Shown here one piece after another: positions 43,607 to 51,054 of a stretch of 64,000 nt of DNA. The stretch's first letter is position 1, and each line of letters begins with the position of its first letter. The notes beneath the pieces are model-generated. The model was not told where the DNA came from. It saw nothing but the letters and a program-made list of their open reading frames with translations, and did not search any database. The stretch is from assembly GCF_900258515.1 (NCBI RefSeq), contig NZ_LT984884.1:1025289-1089288 (forward strand), given 5' to 3'. A program made the position numbers and the translations under genes. Source of the stretch: Lentibacillus sp. Marseille-P4043. GTDB taxonomy: Bacteria > Bacillota > Bacilli > Bacillales > Amphibacillaceae.

Positions 43607-44089
43607 ATGTTTTTGACGACCGGAAAAGTAATTATAAAAGACCATGTCCACAAAGAGTGGATTGACTATAACGGCCACATGAACGATGCTGAGTATGTTC
43701 GTGCCTTCAGCTTGGGAGTCGACAGCTTCATGAGATTAATCGGCATTGACGAGGCTTTTCGTGAAGAGCAAAACTATACCATGTTCACAATGGAAAATCA
43801 TGTGTGCTACTTGGCAGAAATGAAGCTGGACGAGCCATTTGAAATTTGTGTACAACTGCTTGACTATGATGCTAAGCGCACACACGTATTTTTTGAATTA
43901 TATGGTGAAGATGGTAAACGCGCTGCAACCAGTGAACAAATGTTAATGGGAATCGACCAAAATACCGGAAGACCAGCACCATTTACCGATGACGTTTTTG
44001 CTAAGGTGAAGGAGCTTGCTGAAAATTATACACCTGAAGTGAAACCGGAAGAAGCTGGACGTGTAATTGGAATAAGGCGGAAGAAATAG
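43607..44089 (+). CDS. Hotdog-fold thioesterase, probable betainyl-CoA thioesterase
   Basis: 160 residues from ATG 43607 (AGAAGG upstream). The 4HBT-type motif is HVHKEWIDYNGHMNDAEYVR, with the Asp/Asn-Gly-His-Met core of acyl-CoA thioesterases. The rest (YLAEMKLDEPFEICVQLLDY, RAATSEQMLMGIDQNTGRPA) completes one hotdog domain. In carnitine operons this family hydrolyses betainyl-CoA to glycine betaine and CoA, finishing the pathway. The frame continues 20 codons upstream through the hairpin, without a ribosome site. A terminator follows the gene. Confidence 0.88.
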   Translation: MFLTTGKVIIKDHVHKEWIDYNGHMNDAEYVRAFSLGVDSFMRLIGIDEAFREEQNYTMFTMENHVCYLAEMKLDEPFEICVQLLDYDAKRTHVFFELYGEDGKRAATSEQMLMGIDQNTGRPAPFTDDVFAKVKELAENYTPEVKPEEAGRVIGIRRKK

Positions 44090-44094
44090 TTAAG

Positions 44095-44126
44095 AAGAGA
44101 CGCTACTTTAGGTGGCGTCTCTTTTG
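44095..44126 (+). terminator. Terminator of the carnitine operon
   Basis: AAGAGACGC pairs with GCGTCTCTT around TACTTTAGGTG, followed by TTGGG. Confidence 0.88.
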
Positions 44127-44174
44127 GGTTGGACTGGGAGCGTTGCCTCGTGGTTAGCGCTAGATTTGGCCCCG

Positions 44175-45070
44175 GGAGCGAGAACATCGGCCCGAGAACG
44201 AGAACATCAGCCCGAAAACGAGAACATCAGCCCGAAAACGAGAACATCAGCCCGAGCGCGAGAACATCAGCCCGAGAACGGAAACATCAGCCCGAGAGCA
44301 GAAACATCGTCCCGAGAGCGGAAACATCGTCCCGAGAGCGGAAACATCGTCCCGAGCGCAGAAACATCGGCGCGAGAGCGGAAACATCGTCCCGAGCAGA
44401 GAAACATCAACCCGAGAGCAGAAACATCGGCGGGAGAGCAGGAAACATCAGCCCGAGAGCAGAAACATCGGCGCGAGAGCAGAAACATCGGCCGGAGGAC
44501 GGAAACATCGTCCCGAGAGCAGAAACATCGTCCGGAGAGCGAGAACATCGTCCCGAGCAGAGAAACATCGTCCCGAGAGCAGAAACATCGGCGCGAGAGC
44601 GAAAACATCGGCCCGAATGCGAGAACATCGGCCCGAGAGCGAGAACATCAGCCCGAGAGCAAGAACATCGTCCCGAGAGCGAAAACATCAGCCCGAGAGC
44701 AAAAACATCAGCCCGAGAGCAGAATCATCAGCCCGATAGCAGAAACATCGGCGCGAAAGCAGAAACATCGTCCCGAGAGCAGAAACATCGTCCGGAGAGC
44801 GAGAACATCGTCCCGAGCAGAGAAACATCGTCCCGAGAGCGGAAACATCGACCACGAGAGCGGAAACATCGTCCCGAAAGCAGAAACATCGGCCGGAGAG
44901 CAGAAACATCGTCCCGAGCGCAGAAACATCAGCCCGAGAGCAGAAACATCGGCGCGAGAGCAGAAACATCGGCCGGAGAACGGAAACATCGTCCCGAGAG
45001 CAGAAACATCGTCCGGAGAGCGAGAACATCGTCCCGAGCAAGAAAACATCGATCGGTGAGCGAAAACATC
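44175..45070. repeat. Large 20-bp tandem array, about 45 units
   Basis: Nearly 900 bases built of 20-base units, consensus GAAACATCGTCCCGAGAGCG with three main variants after ACATC (GTCCCGAG, AGCCCGAG, GGCGCGAG or GGCCGGAG). Since 20 is not divisible by three, translated frames cycle through three peptides (for example ETSSREQKHRPESENIVPRA); the long open frames here are by-products and I do not call them genes. A multi-unit block around GTCCGGAGAGCGAG recurs near 44531, 44791 and 45012, showing higher-order duplication. It fills the space between the carnitine operon terminator and a convergent gene. Confidence 0.95.
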
Positions 45071-45130
45071 AGCCCGAGCACGACACACGCATCAACCCAA
45101 GGACGTGGAAACCGCCCTCACTCTCATCTT

Positions 45131-46396
45131 CTACATCTCATCCAACAAAATAACCTCACCATTTATAGCATTTATGCCGTACGCACAATCAATTTTGCCG
45201 CACAGAATATAGTTCATCTCATCTTCATCAAAGACATAAACAGGCATTACTTCAACATGGTTGCGAAGTTTTTGATAAGCGTCATCTTCTGTAATGCTTG
45301 CTGTTTCGGCGGCTTGGAACTGTTTGAACATATCGAATATCACATTATTGTCAATGTAATTTAGTACTTTATATTGATCGTTACTGATGATAAGCCGTAG
45401 TTTTCGCTGAAGCACACGGTTATCCGCTATTGTCGGTTTTAATTCTGCAATAATATAACCATTTTCACGAAGCAACCCTTTTAATGCCCATTTTCCACTG
45501 TCGTCTGGATACACGCTTCGCATAAAGCGTAATGCTTCATCTTTACATTTTTCCTGTTCTGACGCTGTGATAGGAAATGTGTCAGGATGTGGTTGGTTTG
45601 CTAAAGCTTGTTCCTCGGATGTTTCAACAGATAAGTCAATTTCCACGCGATGGAATGGCTCATCGATTGGCTTGTCCCATTCTAAAACTACTTCATTATC
45701 AGTGGAAAAACCTTGATGCAAGATTGGCTCAAATGGTAGCGTTCTTGTGCCATCATTTGAAACAAAAAGTTCTTCCAATCCATAAACAGACAACCATTTT
45801 TCCTCTGCTTCTAATGGCACTTCAATTAATTTACATTGTTCACTGGCAATCTTATTAACTTTTTCAGGTGTAAGTGAAAAAGGCTCCCATTTCACTTGAT
45901 CCTCCTCGGGAAATACTCCGTCAATAGAAAATGATGTAAGTTGGCTTTCGTCATTAAATTCAATTTCAATCGAGCCAGATGGATAAACAGGGATATTATC
46001 TACCACGGCCTGGAAGCTATACGCACCATCTTCGTCTGATAAAAGCTGGAATTGGCGACCGTATTGCAAGTCGGTCAATTCTTCAATCCACTCGATTACA
46101 TTTTCTTCATCCATCATTGAAAACCCGCCATCAACGGCAAATGATTTTTCATGAACAAATACAATTCGTTTAATTGCCTTTGTATGGATATCCATATCAA
46201 TCACAGCGGTCCCGGGAGGATTATAATCTTCAGCAACTTGTTCACTATCGTTCGGAATCCATTCCATTGATAGTAGATAAGTTGTTTTATGAAGGTTGTT
46301 TGTTTCATAGAAAATATGATGTCTTTTTAAGTGGTAATTTTCTAAGCCAAACTTCTCACTTGTATAAGCTGATAATTCCTTGATTCGCTCGTTCAT
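45131..46396 (-). CDS. YcdB/YcdC-like (DUF4901/PepSY-type) protein
   Basis: 421 residues, without signal peptide or membrane helix, acidic. It has two or more repeats of a PepSY/DUF4901-like alpha-beta unit: FSLTPEKVNKIASEQCKLIE, ITASEQEKCKDEALRFMRSV, and a helix SITEDDAYQKLRNHVEVMPV followed by YVFDEDEMNYILCGKIDCAY and AINGEVILLDEM. B. subtilis YcdB and YcdC are related. The function is unknown; PepSY domains are often thought to inhibit proteases. It has its own promoter region on the right and converges on the large tandem array. Confidence 0.7.
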   Translation of the reverse strand: MNERIKELSAYTSEKFGLENYHLKRHHIFYETNNLHKTTYLLSMEWIPNDSEQVAEDYNPPGTAVIDMDIHTKAIKRIVFVHEKSFAVDGGFSMMDEENVIEWIEELTDLQYGRQFQLLSDEDGAYSFQAVVDNIPVYPSGSIEIEFNDESQLTSFSIDGVFPEEDQVKWEPFSLTPEKVNKIASEQCKLIEVPLEAEEKWLSVYGLEELFVSNDGTRTLPFEPILHQGFSTDNEVVLEWDKPIDEPFHRVEIDLSVETSEEQALANQPHPDTFPITASEQEKCKDEALRFMRSVYPDDSGKWALKGLLRENGYIIAELKPTIADNRVLQRKLRLIISNDQYKVLNYIDNNVIFDMFKQFQAAETASITEDDAYQKLRNHVEVMPVYVFDEDEMNYILCGKIDCAYGINAINGEVILLDEM

Positions 46397-46456
46397 AGAT
46401 AAAACCTCACTTCTAAATGATTTACACCCAGTATAACAAAAATTTTTAAAAAACCC

Positions 46457-46487
46457 TTTACTTTTCCGTAACGTGAACGTTTATAGT
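46457..46487 (+). promoter_or_regulatory. MerR-type promoter with 19-bp spacer
   Basis: TTTACT (-35, 46457-46462) and TATAGT (-10, 46482-46487) are 19 bases apart, the overlong spacing that MerR activators correct by twisting DNA. The spacer contains CCGTAACGTGAACGTT with dyad character. It lies 22 bases before the start of a MerR-family gene, so autoregulation is likely. Confidence 0.65.
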
Positions 46488-46509
46488 GTAGGAGAAGGGG
46501 GATGGTGAT

Positions 46510-47541
46510 ATGCATATTAAAGAGGTTGCAAAACAACTGAACACGACACCGAGGTCCATCCGGTTTTATGAGGAAAAGGGTCTGATTTCACCTGTAAAAG
46601 CTTCAGAAAACGAGTACCGTTTGTTCACGGAAAAGGATGTAATGCGGCTTAGCACGATTTTGGCATTAAGAGAAATTGGTGTGCCGGTTAACGCTATTCG
46701 TGAAATCTTAGAAAACCAAGATATGAGTATGCGACAATATCTAGATGTCCAACGTTCAGCCTTGTTTGAAAAGTGGATAGAAATGAAAGACATGATTGAG
46801 ACAATTGATCGAATGCTGGATACAGACAAAGAAAATATTACAGAGAATATTTACGCACTGTCACAGCACTTAAAGGCAATGAAAAATATTCGAAAAGGCT
46901 GGAAAGATAAATGGAATTTTGACAAGCAAGCAGCGGATTATGACCAAAACATTAAAATGCATGGGTACCGCTTTAATGTTCATCAGGATTATGAAAATGC
47001 ATTGGCAAAAGCAACTGAAACTATTCAACTAGAACGTGGGGATAGCTGTTTAGATATTGGAATTGGAACAGGAAATTTGGGCTCGCGCTTTCTGAAAGAG
47101 GATGTACATGTAATTGGGGTTGATCAATCAGAGGAAATGCTGAAAAGGTGCGGTGAAAAGCATCCAGATATTGAGTTGCGAAAAGGGCATTTTTTGGCAC
47201 TCCCACTATTAGATAATCAGGTAGAGGGAGCAATCTCCAGTTATGCGCTGCATCACATTCGTGATGAGGAAAAGCTGCTTGCACTAGCGGAAATGAATCG
47301 TGTGGTGAAAGCTAACGGGCAGGTATGCATTGTTGATTTGATGTTTTTAAACGACCAACATCGTGAACGGGTATTGAATGCATTTCATGAGGCGGGAAAT
47401 AGTGAGGCTGTAGATGCTATAAATGATGAATTTTACGCAGACAGATCAGCACTTGTAGATTGGTTCGAAATGCACAATTATCATGTGGAAACCTATTCAT
47501 TCAATAATATTTTGAGTATGGTGTATGCGGTAAAAAGATAG
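46510..47541 (+). CDS. MerR-family regulator fused to a SAM-dependent methyltransferase
   Basis: 343 residues. Residues 1-70 are a MerR winged helix (IKEVAKQLNTTPRSIRFYEE, then KGLISPVKASENEYRLFTEK), followed by the dimerisation helix (LDVQRSALFEKWIEMKDMIE). Residues 135-343 are a class I methyltransferase: motif I LDIGIGTGNLGSRF, VIGVDQSEEMLKR, and AISSYALHHIRDEEK, with YrrT-like features. The MerR effector domain is therefore an enzyme or SAM-binding sensor, an uncommon arrangement. Its promoter has the diagnostic 19-bp spacer. A GNAT gene follows 14 bases later and is probably co-transcribed. Confidence 0.9.
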   Translation: MHIKEVAKQLNTTPRSIRFYEEKGLISPVKASENEYRLFTEKDVMRLSTILALREIGVPVNAIREILENQDMSMRQYLDVQRSALFEKWIEMKDMIETIDRMLDTDKENITENIYALSQHLKAMKNIRKGWKDKWNFDKQAADYDQNIKMHGYRFNVHQDYENALAKATETIQLERGDSCLDIGIGTGNLGSRFLKEDVHVIGVDQSEEMLKRCGEKHPDIELRKGHFLALPLLDNQVEGAISSYALHHIRDEEKLLALAEMNRVVKANGQVCIVDLMFLNDQHRERVLNAFHEAGNSEAVDAINDEFYADRSALVDWFEMHNYHVETYSFNNILSMVYAVKR

Positions 47542-47555
47542 GAGGGGAGTAAAAT

Positions 47556-48044
47556 TTGGGGTCCAATCATGAAGAAATTGCTTTAGATTTTCATAATCAA
47601 AAATATGCAGCCGATTTAGTGCATTATAGCTTGCTAAAGGATCAACTAAACTATACGGCTCACCCGCTGGATGCAATCGAGAAATGCAGTTGCGATGTGG
47701 AACGATATCCTATTGTTATACAATATCATCGCATTCCCGTAGGCTTTTTCGTATTGCATGACAGGGGTGGTTTTCCAAAATATAGTAATAATGAAAATGC
47801 TATATTGCTAAGGGCCTATTCTGTTGATAGTCGTTATCAAGGAAAGGGTATTGCAAAAGAGTCGTTAAAACTACTACCATTCTTTATAAAAAATTATTTC
47901 CCGGGAAAAGATGAAATTGTGCTTGCAGTGAATCACAATAATACACATGCACAAATGGTATATAAGAAATGCGGGTTCAGAGATAATGGTGGTCGAGTAA
48001 TGGGGAGGAAAGGTGAACAATTTGTTTTTGGAAAGATGATATAG
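47556..48044 (+). CDS. GNAT-family N-acetyltransferase
   Basis: 162 residues, starting at TTG 47556 (GGAGGGGAG upstream). The acetyl-CoA motif is RAYSVDSRYQGKGIAKESLK (Q/RxxGxG/A), followed by LAVNHNNTHAQMVYKKCGFR, the typical C-terminal strand-helix of GNAT enzymes. The protein is close to the size of spermidine or small-molecule acetyltransferases, but no substrate can be named. Coupling to the MerR-methyltransferase gene suggests both respond to the same inducer, for instance a xenobiotic or antibiotic. Confidence 0.88.
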   Translation: MGSNHEEIALDFHNQKYAADLVHYSLLKDQLNYTAHPLDAIEKCSCDVERYPIVIQYHRIPVGFFVLHDRGGFPKYSNNENAILLRAYSVDSRYQGKGIAKESLKLLPFFIKNYFPGKDEIVLAVNHNNTHAQMVYKKCGFRDNGGRVMGRKGEQFVFGKMI

Positions 48045-48094
48045 GGTTATTAATTAAAAATGTTTTAATAAATGGATGATAAAATTTCCAGACT

Positions 48095-48103
48095 TGTTAT
48101 AAT
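48095..48103 (+). promoter_or_regulatory. Extended -10 promoter of the small-peptide transcript
   Basis: TGTTATAAT contains a perfect TATAAT with the TG of an extended -10; the -35 is weak. Transcription would start near 48110, at the first base of GAGGATATGAT, which is exactly complementary to 48359-48369 downstream. A second -10-like TATGAT follows at 48115. Confidence 0.6.
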
Positions 48104-48157
48104 AGGTTTGAGGATATGATTTACTCATCTCTTTTTTTGAAAGGAGGTGAATAAGAG

Positions 48158-48319
48158 ATGGAAGAAGCATCCCAGATTTTACTTCTTGTTGTGGCGATTT
48201 GTAATGTTGTTGTTGCTGTATTGCAAGTATTTACAACAATTATAGAAAGCCATAATAGAAGGAAAAAGCCCTCTTTGTCTCCACAAACAAAGAAGGCCGA
48301 AAAATCTGACCGGGATTAA
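48158..48319 (+). CDS. Small membrane peptide, candidate type I toxin
   Basis: 53 residues from ATG 48158 with a very strong ribosome site (AAAGGAGGTGA, 8 bases away). One hydrophobic helix (QILLLVVAICNVVVAVLQVF) is followed by a basic stretch SHNRRKKPS and a charged tail. The layout (single helix, positive C-terminal side, strong site) fits membrane toxins of type I systems such as TxpA or BsrG, without recognisable sequence identity. On the opposite strand a promoter (48359-48387) and a terminator inside the 3' part of this gene define an antisense RNA. The toxin assignment is inference from this architecture. Confidence 0.6.
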   Translation: MEEASQILLLVVAICNVVVAVLQVFTTIIESHNRRKKPSLSPQTKKAEKSDRD

Positions 48320-48352
48320 GGGGGACTACCCCTTCTTCCCTTCCATTATCTT
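48262..48352 (-). ncRNA. Candidate antisense RNA (type I antitoxin) to the small membrane peptide
   Basis: The minus strand has a promoter TTGCAA-N17-TATGAT (48387-48359) and, about 55 bases downstream of the predicted start near 48352, a perfect intrinsic terminator: GCCTTCTTTGT (48297-48287) pairs with ACAAAGAGGGC (48278-48268) with one G-U pair, followed by TTTTTCC. The roughly 90-base RNA would cover the last 19 codons and the 3' untranslated region of the peptide mRNA, as RatA and SR4 do for their toxins in B. subtilis. The sequence supports promoter and terminator directly; transcription is inferred. Confidence 0.6.
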
Positions 48353-48358
48353 ATGTAT

Positions 48359-48387
48359 ATCATATCCTCTTTATTCCAAAATTGCAA
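48359..48387 (-). promoter_or_regulatory. Promoter of the antisense RNA
   Basis: On the minus strand TTGCAA (48387-48382), 17 bases, then TATGAT (48364-48359). The -10 lies within the sequence complementary to the 5' end of the sense transcript. Confidence 0.65.
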
Positions 48388-48403
48388 GTAAGGAGTGAAA
48401 ACA

Positions 48404-48490
48404 ATGCTATATTTTGCATTAGTTGCTTCATTAATTGCATTGGTGATGACCGTTGTCAATTTAACGGTTACTCTAAAAAAGAAAAGGTAA
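48404..48490 (+). CDS. 28-residue membrane peptide
   Basis: ATG 48404 follows TAAGGAGTG at 6-8 bases. The product MLYFALVASLIALVMTVVNL then TVTLKKKR is one hydrophobic helix with a basic end, a form common among small membrane-active or regulatory peptides. It lies just beyond the antisense promoter, whose -35 falls in its leader. A hairpin (TGAATACA with TGTGTTCA at 48495-48514) follows. It may belong to the same system as the 53-residue peptide. It shows no similarity to a family I know. Confidence 0.5.
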   Translation: MLYFALVASLIALVMTVVNLTVTLKKKR

Positions 48491-48732
48491 TAAGGTGAAT
48501 ACACACTTGTGTTCATCATCAGTTTCGCATCGCTATATGTTATTTTTGAATGGTAATTACGGCTTCTTTTACTTCTGATTTCCCTTTGACAATACGGCGA
48601 GGTAACGTTTGTACGATTCTGTTTTTCATATAGTGGCTTTTACTTATCAACAACATTGGCATAATTATTGTCGTAAAAATTACCTAGATAAAATACACAT
48701 AAGGGGGCGACCATATTACTTATTCATACATC

Positions 48733-49620
48733 ATGATGATTTTTGTTGTTATTTTTTATGCGGGGAACATTCTGATCGGCAAGGCTATTAATGAATTACC
48801 ACCGTTCACGATTGCGTTCTTCAGGTTATTGGTTGCATTTGTAGTGTTGTTACCAATTGGATTTCGTAGTGCTTGGAAAAACCGTGCTAAATTTTTGGAG
48901 TATAAAAAGCCGTTTTTGATGATGACCTTAACAGGAATAACGTTTTTCAATACATTTATTTATGGGGCGTTACAATTTACTACCTCATCAAGCGTTTCTG
49001 TGCTGGAATCAGTTGTACCAGCAATGACTGTCGTGTTAAGTGCAGTTATATTGAAAGAAAGATTACGAACCATTCAATGGGGTGGAGTAGTATTATCGCT
49101 GATCGGTGCCGTATGGGTCGTCATGGATGGAAAAATCCTGCAACTAACAGCAATTGACTGGAATGTTGGAGATATCATTATGATTGGTGCCATTGTATCC
49201 TGGGCAATCTATTCGATTCTGGTAAAGCAGTATATGCATCTATTTCCGTCATATGGCGCAATTCTTGTTATGACCGGTATTTCAGTCATTGTATTATGTC
49301 CAATTGTGTTGATCGAGTGGGCCATACTCGGGTTACCCTCCTTTGACTCATCAAATTTTATTATCGGGCTTTTGTACCTAGGTATTTTCCCATCGTTTAT
49401 TGCCCTAGTTTTTTATAATCGAGCAGTGGATGTGCTGGGCGCCTCCCAAGCATCCATCTTTCTAAACTTCCTTCCTGTAGCCACAATGATTGGCGCATAC
49501 ATATGGTTAGATGAAGTGATTGCCGTTACACAAATAATTGGGGCATTGGCGGTCATTTGTGGTGTGATCATAACGACACAGGCAGGAGTAAAACAACGAG
49601 TGTTAAAAGGGATTGGTTAG
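48733..49620 (+). CDS. EamA-family (DMT) transporter
   Basis: At least 295 residues, ten membrane helices in two EamA halves (AGNILIGKAINELPPFTIAF and ESVVPAMTVVLSAVILKERL in the first; VSWAIYSILVKQYMHLFPSY and FLPVATMIGAYIWLDEVIAV in the second). These are metabolite or drug exporters of unknown substrate. The first in-frame ATG (48733) lies 24 bases from the only good ribosome site (AAGGGGGCG, 48701-48709). Well placed behind that site is ATT at 48715, which would add ITYSYI. Either ATT is used as a rare start or an ATG there has been lost. Confidence 0.88.
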   Translation: MMIFVVIFYAGNILIGKAINELPPFTIAFFRLLVAFVVLLPIGFRSAWKNRAKFLEYKKPFLMMTLTGITFFNTFIYGALQFTTSSSVSVLESVVPAMTVVLSAVILKERLRTIQWGGVVLSLIGAVWVVMDGKILQLTAIDWNVGDIIMIGAIVSWAIYSILVKQYMHLFPSYGAILVMTGISVIVLCPIVLIEWAILGLPSFDSSNFIIGLLYLGIFPSFIALVFYNRAVDVLGASQASIFLNFLPVATMIGAYIWLDEVIAVTQIIGALAVICGVIITTQAGVKQRVLKGIG

Positions 49621-49775
49621 GATGGTTGCAATGACAAGTTTTCCCCTTTGTTCCGTAATTCTCCAAGTGCCACAATATCATTCTCTTAAAGGATTATCAG
49701 TCGCCAGTTCAACACATTTTGCTGAAAATATGCTACTGGAAACATTATAAAAAGGTTAATTATCCCAAAGTTAAA

Positions 49776-49810
49776 GGAAGCGGGTACCACATGGAGCCCC
49801 CGCTTCTTCC
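49776..49810. terminator. Hairpin between DMT gene and ABC operon
   Basis: GGAAGCGGG and CCCGCTTC pair (with TTCC following). It probably terminates the leftward ABC operon. The preceding 49621-49775 stretch shows no gene. Confidence 0.65.
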
Positions 49811-49815
49811 TAACT

Positions 49816-51054
49816 CTAAGCCCGAATCCATTTCCAAATCTCTTTCGGTGTTGCATTTTTCCCATACAATAAAATACCAGTCTTAAATATTTTTCCGGCC
49901 AGTTTCATAAATAACCAGACACTTACAATTAAGATAGCTAACGAAATTATTACTTCCATCCACGGCCATTCCTCTAGTAATGATAAACGGAGCAGCAATA
50001 CCCCAGGAGACGTGAATGGGATGTAGGAACCGATTTGTGCGATTAAACCACTTGGGTCACTTAAGATTGGACCGATAAAGATAAGTGGTAAAAATGGTAG
50101 CATGAGCACAATGCCTTGGAAATTCCCTGATGTAGAAATATCCTCGATTGTCGCACCAATTCCAACAAATAGGGAAGCGAACAAAAGATAACCTAAAATG
50201 GCGATGCCGACTAATAGAATCAGCTCAGGGACCAGTAAATAGTCCATGATCGGGATATCGGTTTTCCAAATGACAACAGGCAAAGCAAACGCAACAAAGA
50301 CAACAACTTGTGTGATCCCTAACACGAAATAACCTAAGATTTTTCCTTGCATCAATTGCTCGGGTGTTAATGATGACAAGATGATTTCAGCAATTTTATC
50401 TTTCTTTTCCTGTGAGGCACTTTGGAAAATCATCATGCCAGTAATAATAATGGATAGCAAAATAATGCCAGCGAATGCACCTGGAACAATACGCTCCATC
50501 ACGGGCCCGTCTTCTGCAGTGGATGAATGGTCATCTTCAGATGGAATCTCGTCCACGGATGTTGTTTCAAAGACAACACTACGCGATATAACTTCCATTT
50601 CTTCGGCAGATAATCCAAGTTGTTGAATTTGCAACTGCTGAAGTGGCTCCTCCAGAAAGCGGACTTGGTTCATGAAATCTCCATCCATCTCTTCACTTGT
50701 ATAAACGGTGATCTTCCCATTAGCAAGCGCCGATTCTGTTAATGGGATATAGGCCGTGTTCTCCTCTGACTGAAGTTTTTCATTCATACCTGCCTGTTCT
50801 AAGTCTGTCTCTTGAAGATCCCAATTTAATAGATCGCTACTTTTAACCATTTCTTTTATAGTTGCAAAAATCCCCAGTTCATCGTTTACAAATACTTGTG
50901 TAGCCGCGGATTCTTCATCTGAATCATCAAAAAAGCTTGGCACCATAGAGAAGAAAAGGAAGATGATTGGTGTTAAGAATAGGGAAATGACAAATGACTT
51001 ATTTTTCATATTGCGCTTAATTTCCCATTTAGCAACCTTCAGTGTATTATGCAT
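49816..51054 (-). CDS. ABC-2 type permease, NatB/YhaP-like
   Basis: 412 residues from ATG 51054 (GAGGAAGGTG upstream), inside the last codons of the ATPase gene (8-base overlap). The first helix (IKRNMKNKSFVISLFLTPII) is followed by a large extracytoplasmic domain of about 150 residues and then five membrane helices, with SQEKKDKIAEIILSSLTPEQ before helix 3, the mark of the NatB/YhaP exporters. With the ATPase encoded upstream it probably exports Na+ or a peptide-like compound. It is the last gene of the five-gene operon. Confidence 0.9.
   Translation of the reverse strand: MHNTLKVAKWEIKRNMKNKSFVISLFLTPIIFLFFSMVPSFFDDSDEESAATQVFVNDELGIFATIKEMVKSSDLLNWDLQETDLEQAGMNEKLQSEENTAYIPLTESALANGKITVYTSEEMDGDFMNQVRFLEEPLQQLQIQQLGLSAEEMEVISRSVVFETTSVDEIPSEDDHSSTAEDGPVMERIVPGAFAGIILLSIIITGMMIFQSASQEKKDKIAEIILSSLTPEQLMQGKILGYFVLGITQVVVFVAFALPVVIWKTDIPIMDYLLVPELILLVGIAILGYLLFASLFVGIGATIEDISTSGNFQGIVLMLPFLPLIFIGPILSDPSGLIAQIGSYIPFTSPGVLLLRLSLLEEWPWMEVIISLAILIVSVWLFMKLAGKIFKTGILLYGKNATPKEIWKWIRA

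Noticed and set aside
44175..45070. CRISPR array
   Set aside because: Units are contiguous 20-mers without unique spacers, and no cas genes are nearby.
44112..45364. Two long open frames (over 300 codons each) through the 44-kb tandem array
   Set aside because: The 20-base period makes all three peptide phases cycle, frames are open on both strands because the unit lacks stops, and no ribosome site or start fits. Treated as repeat artefacts.
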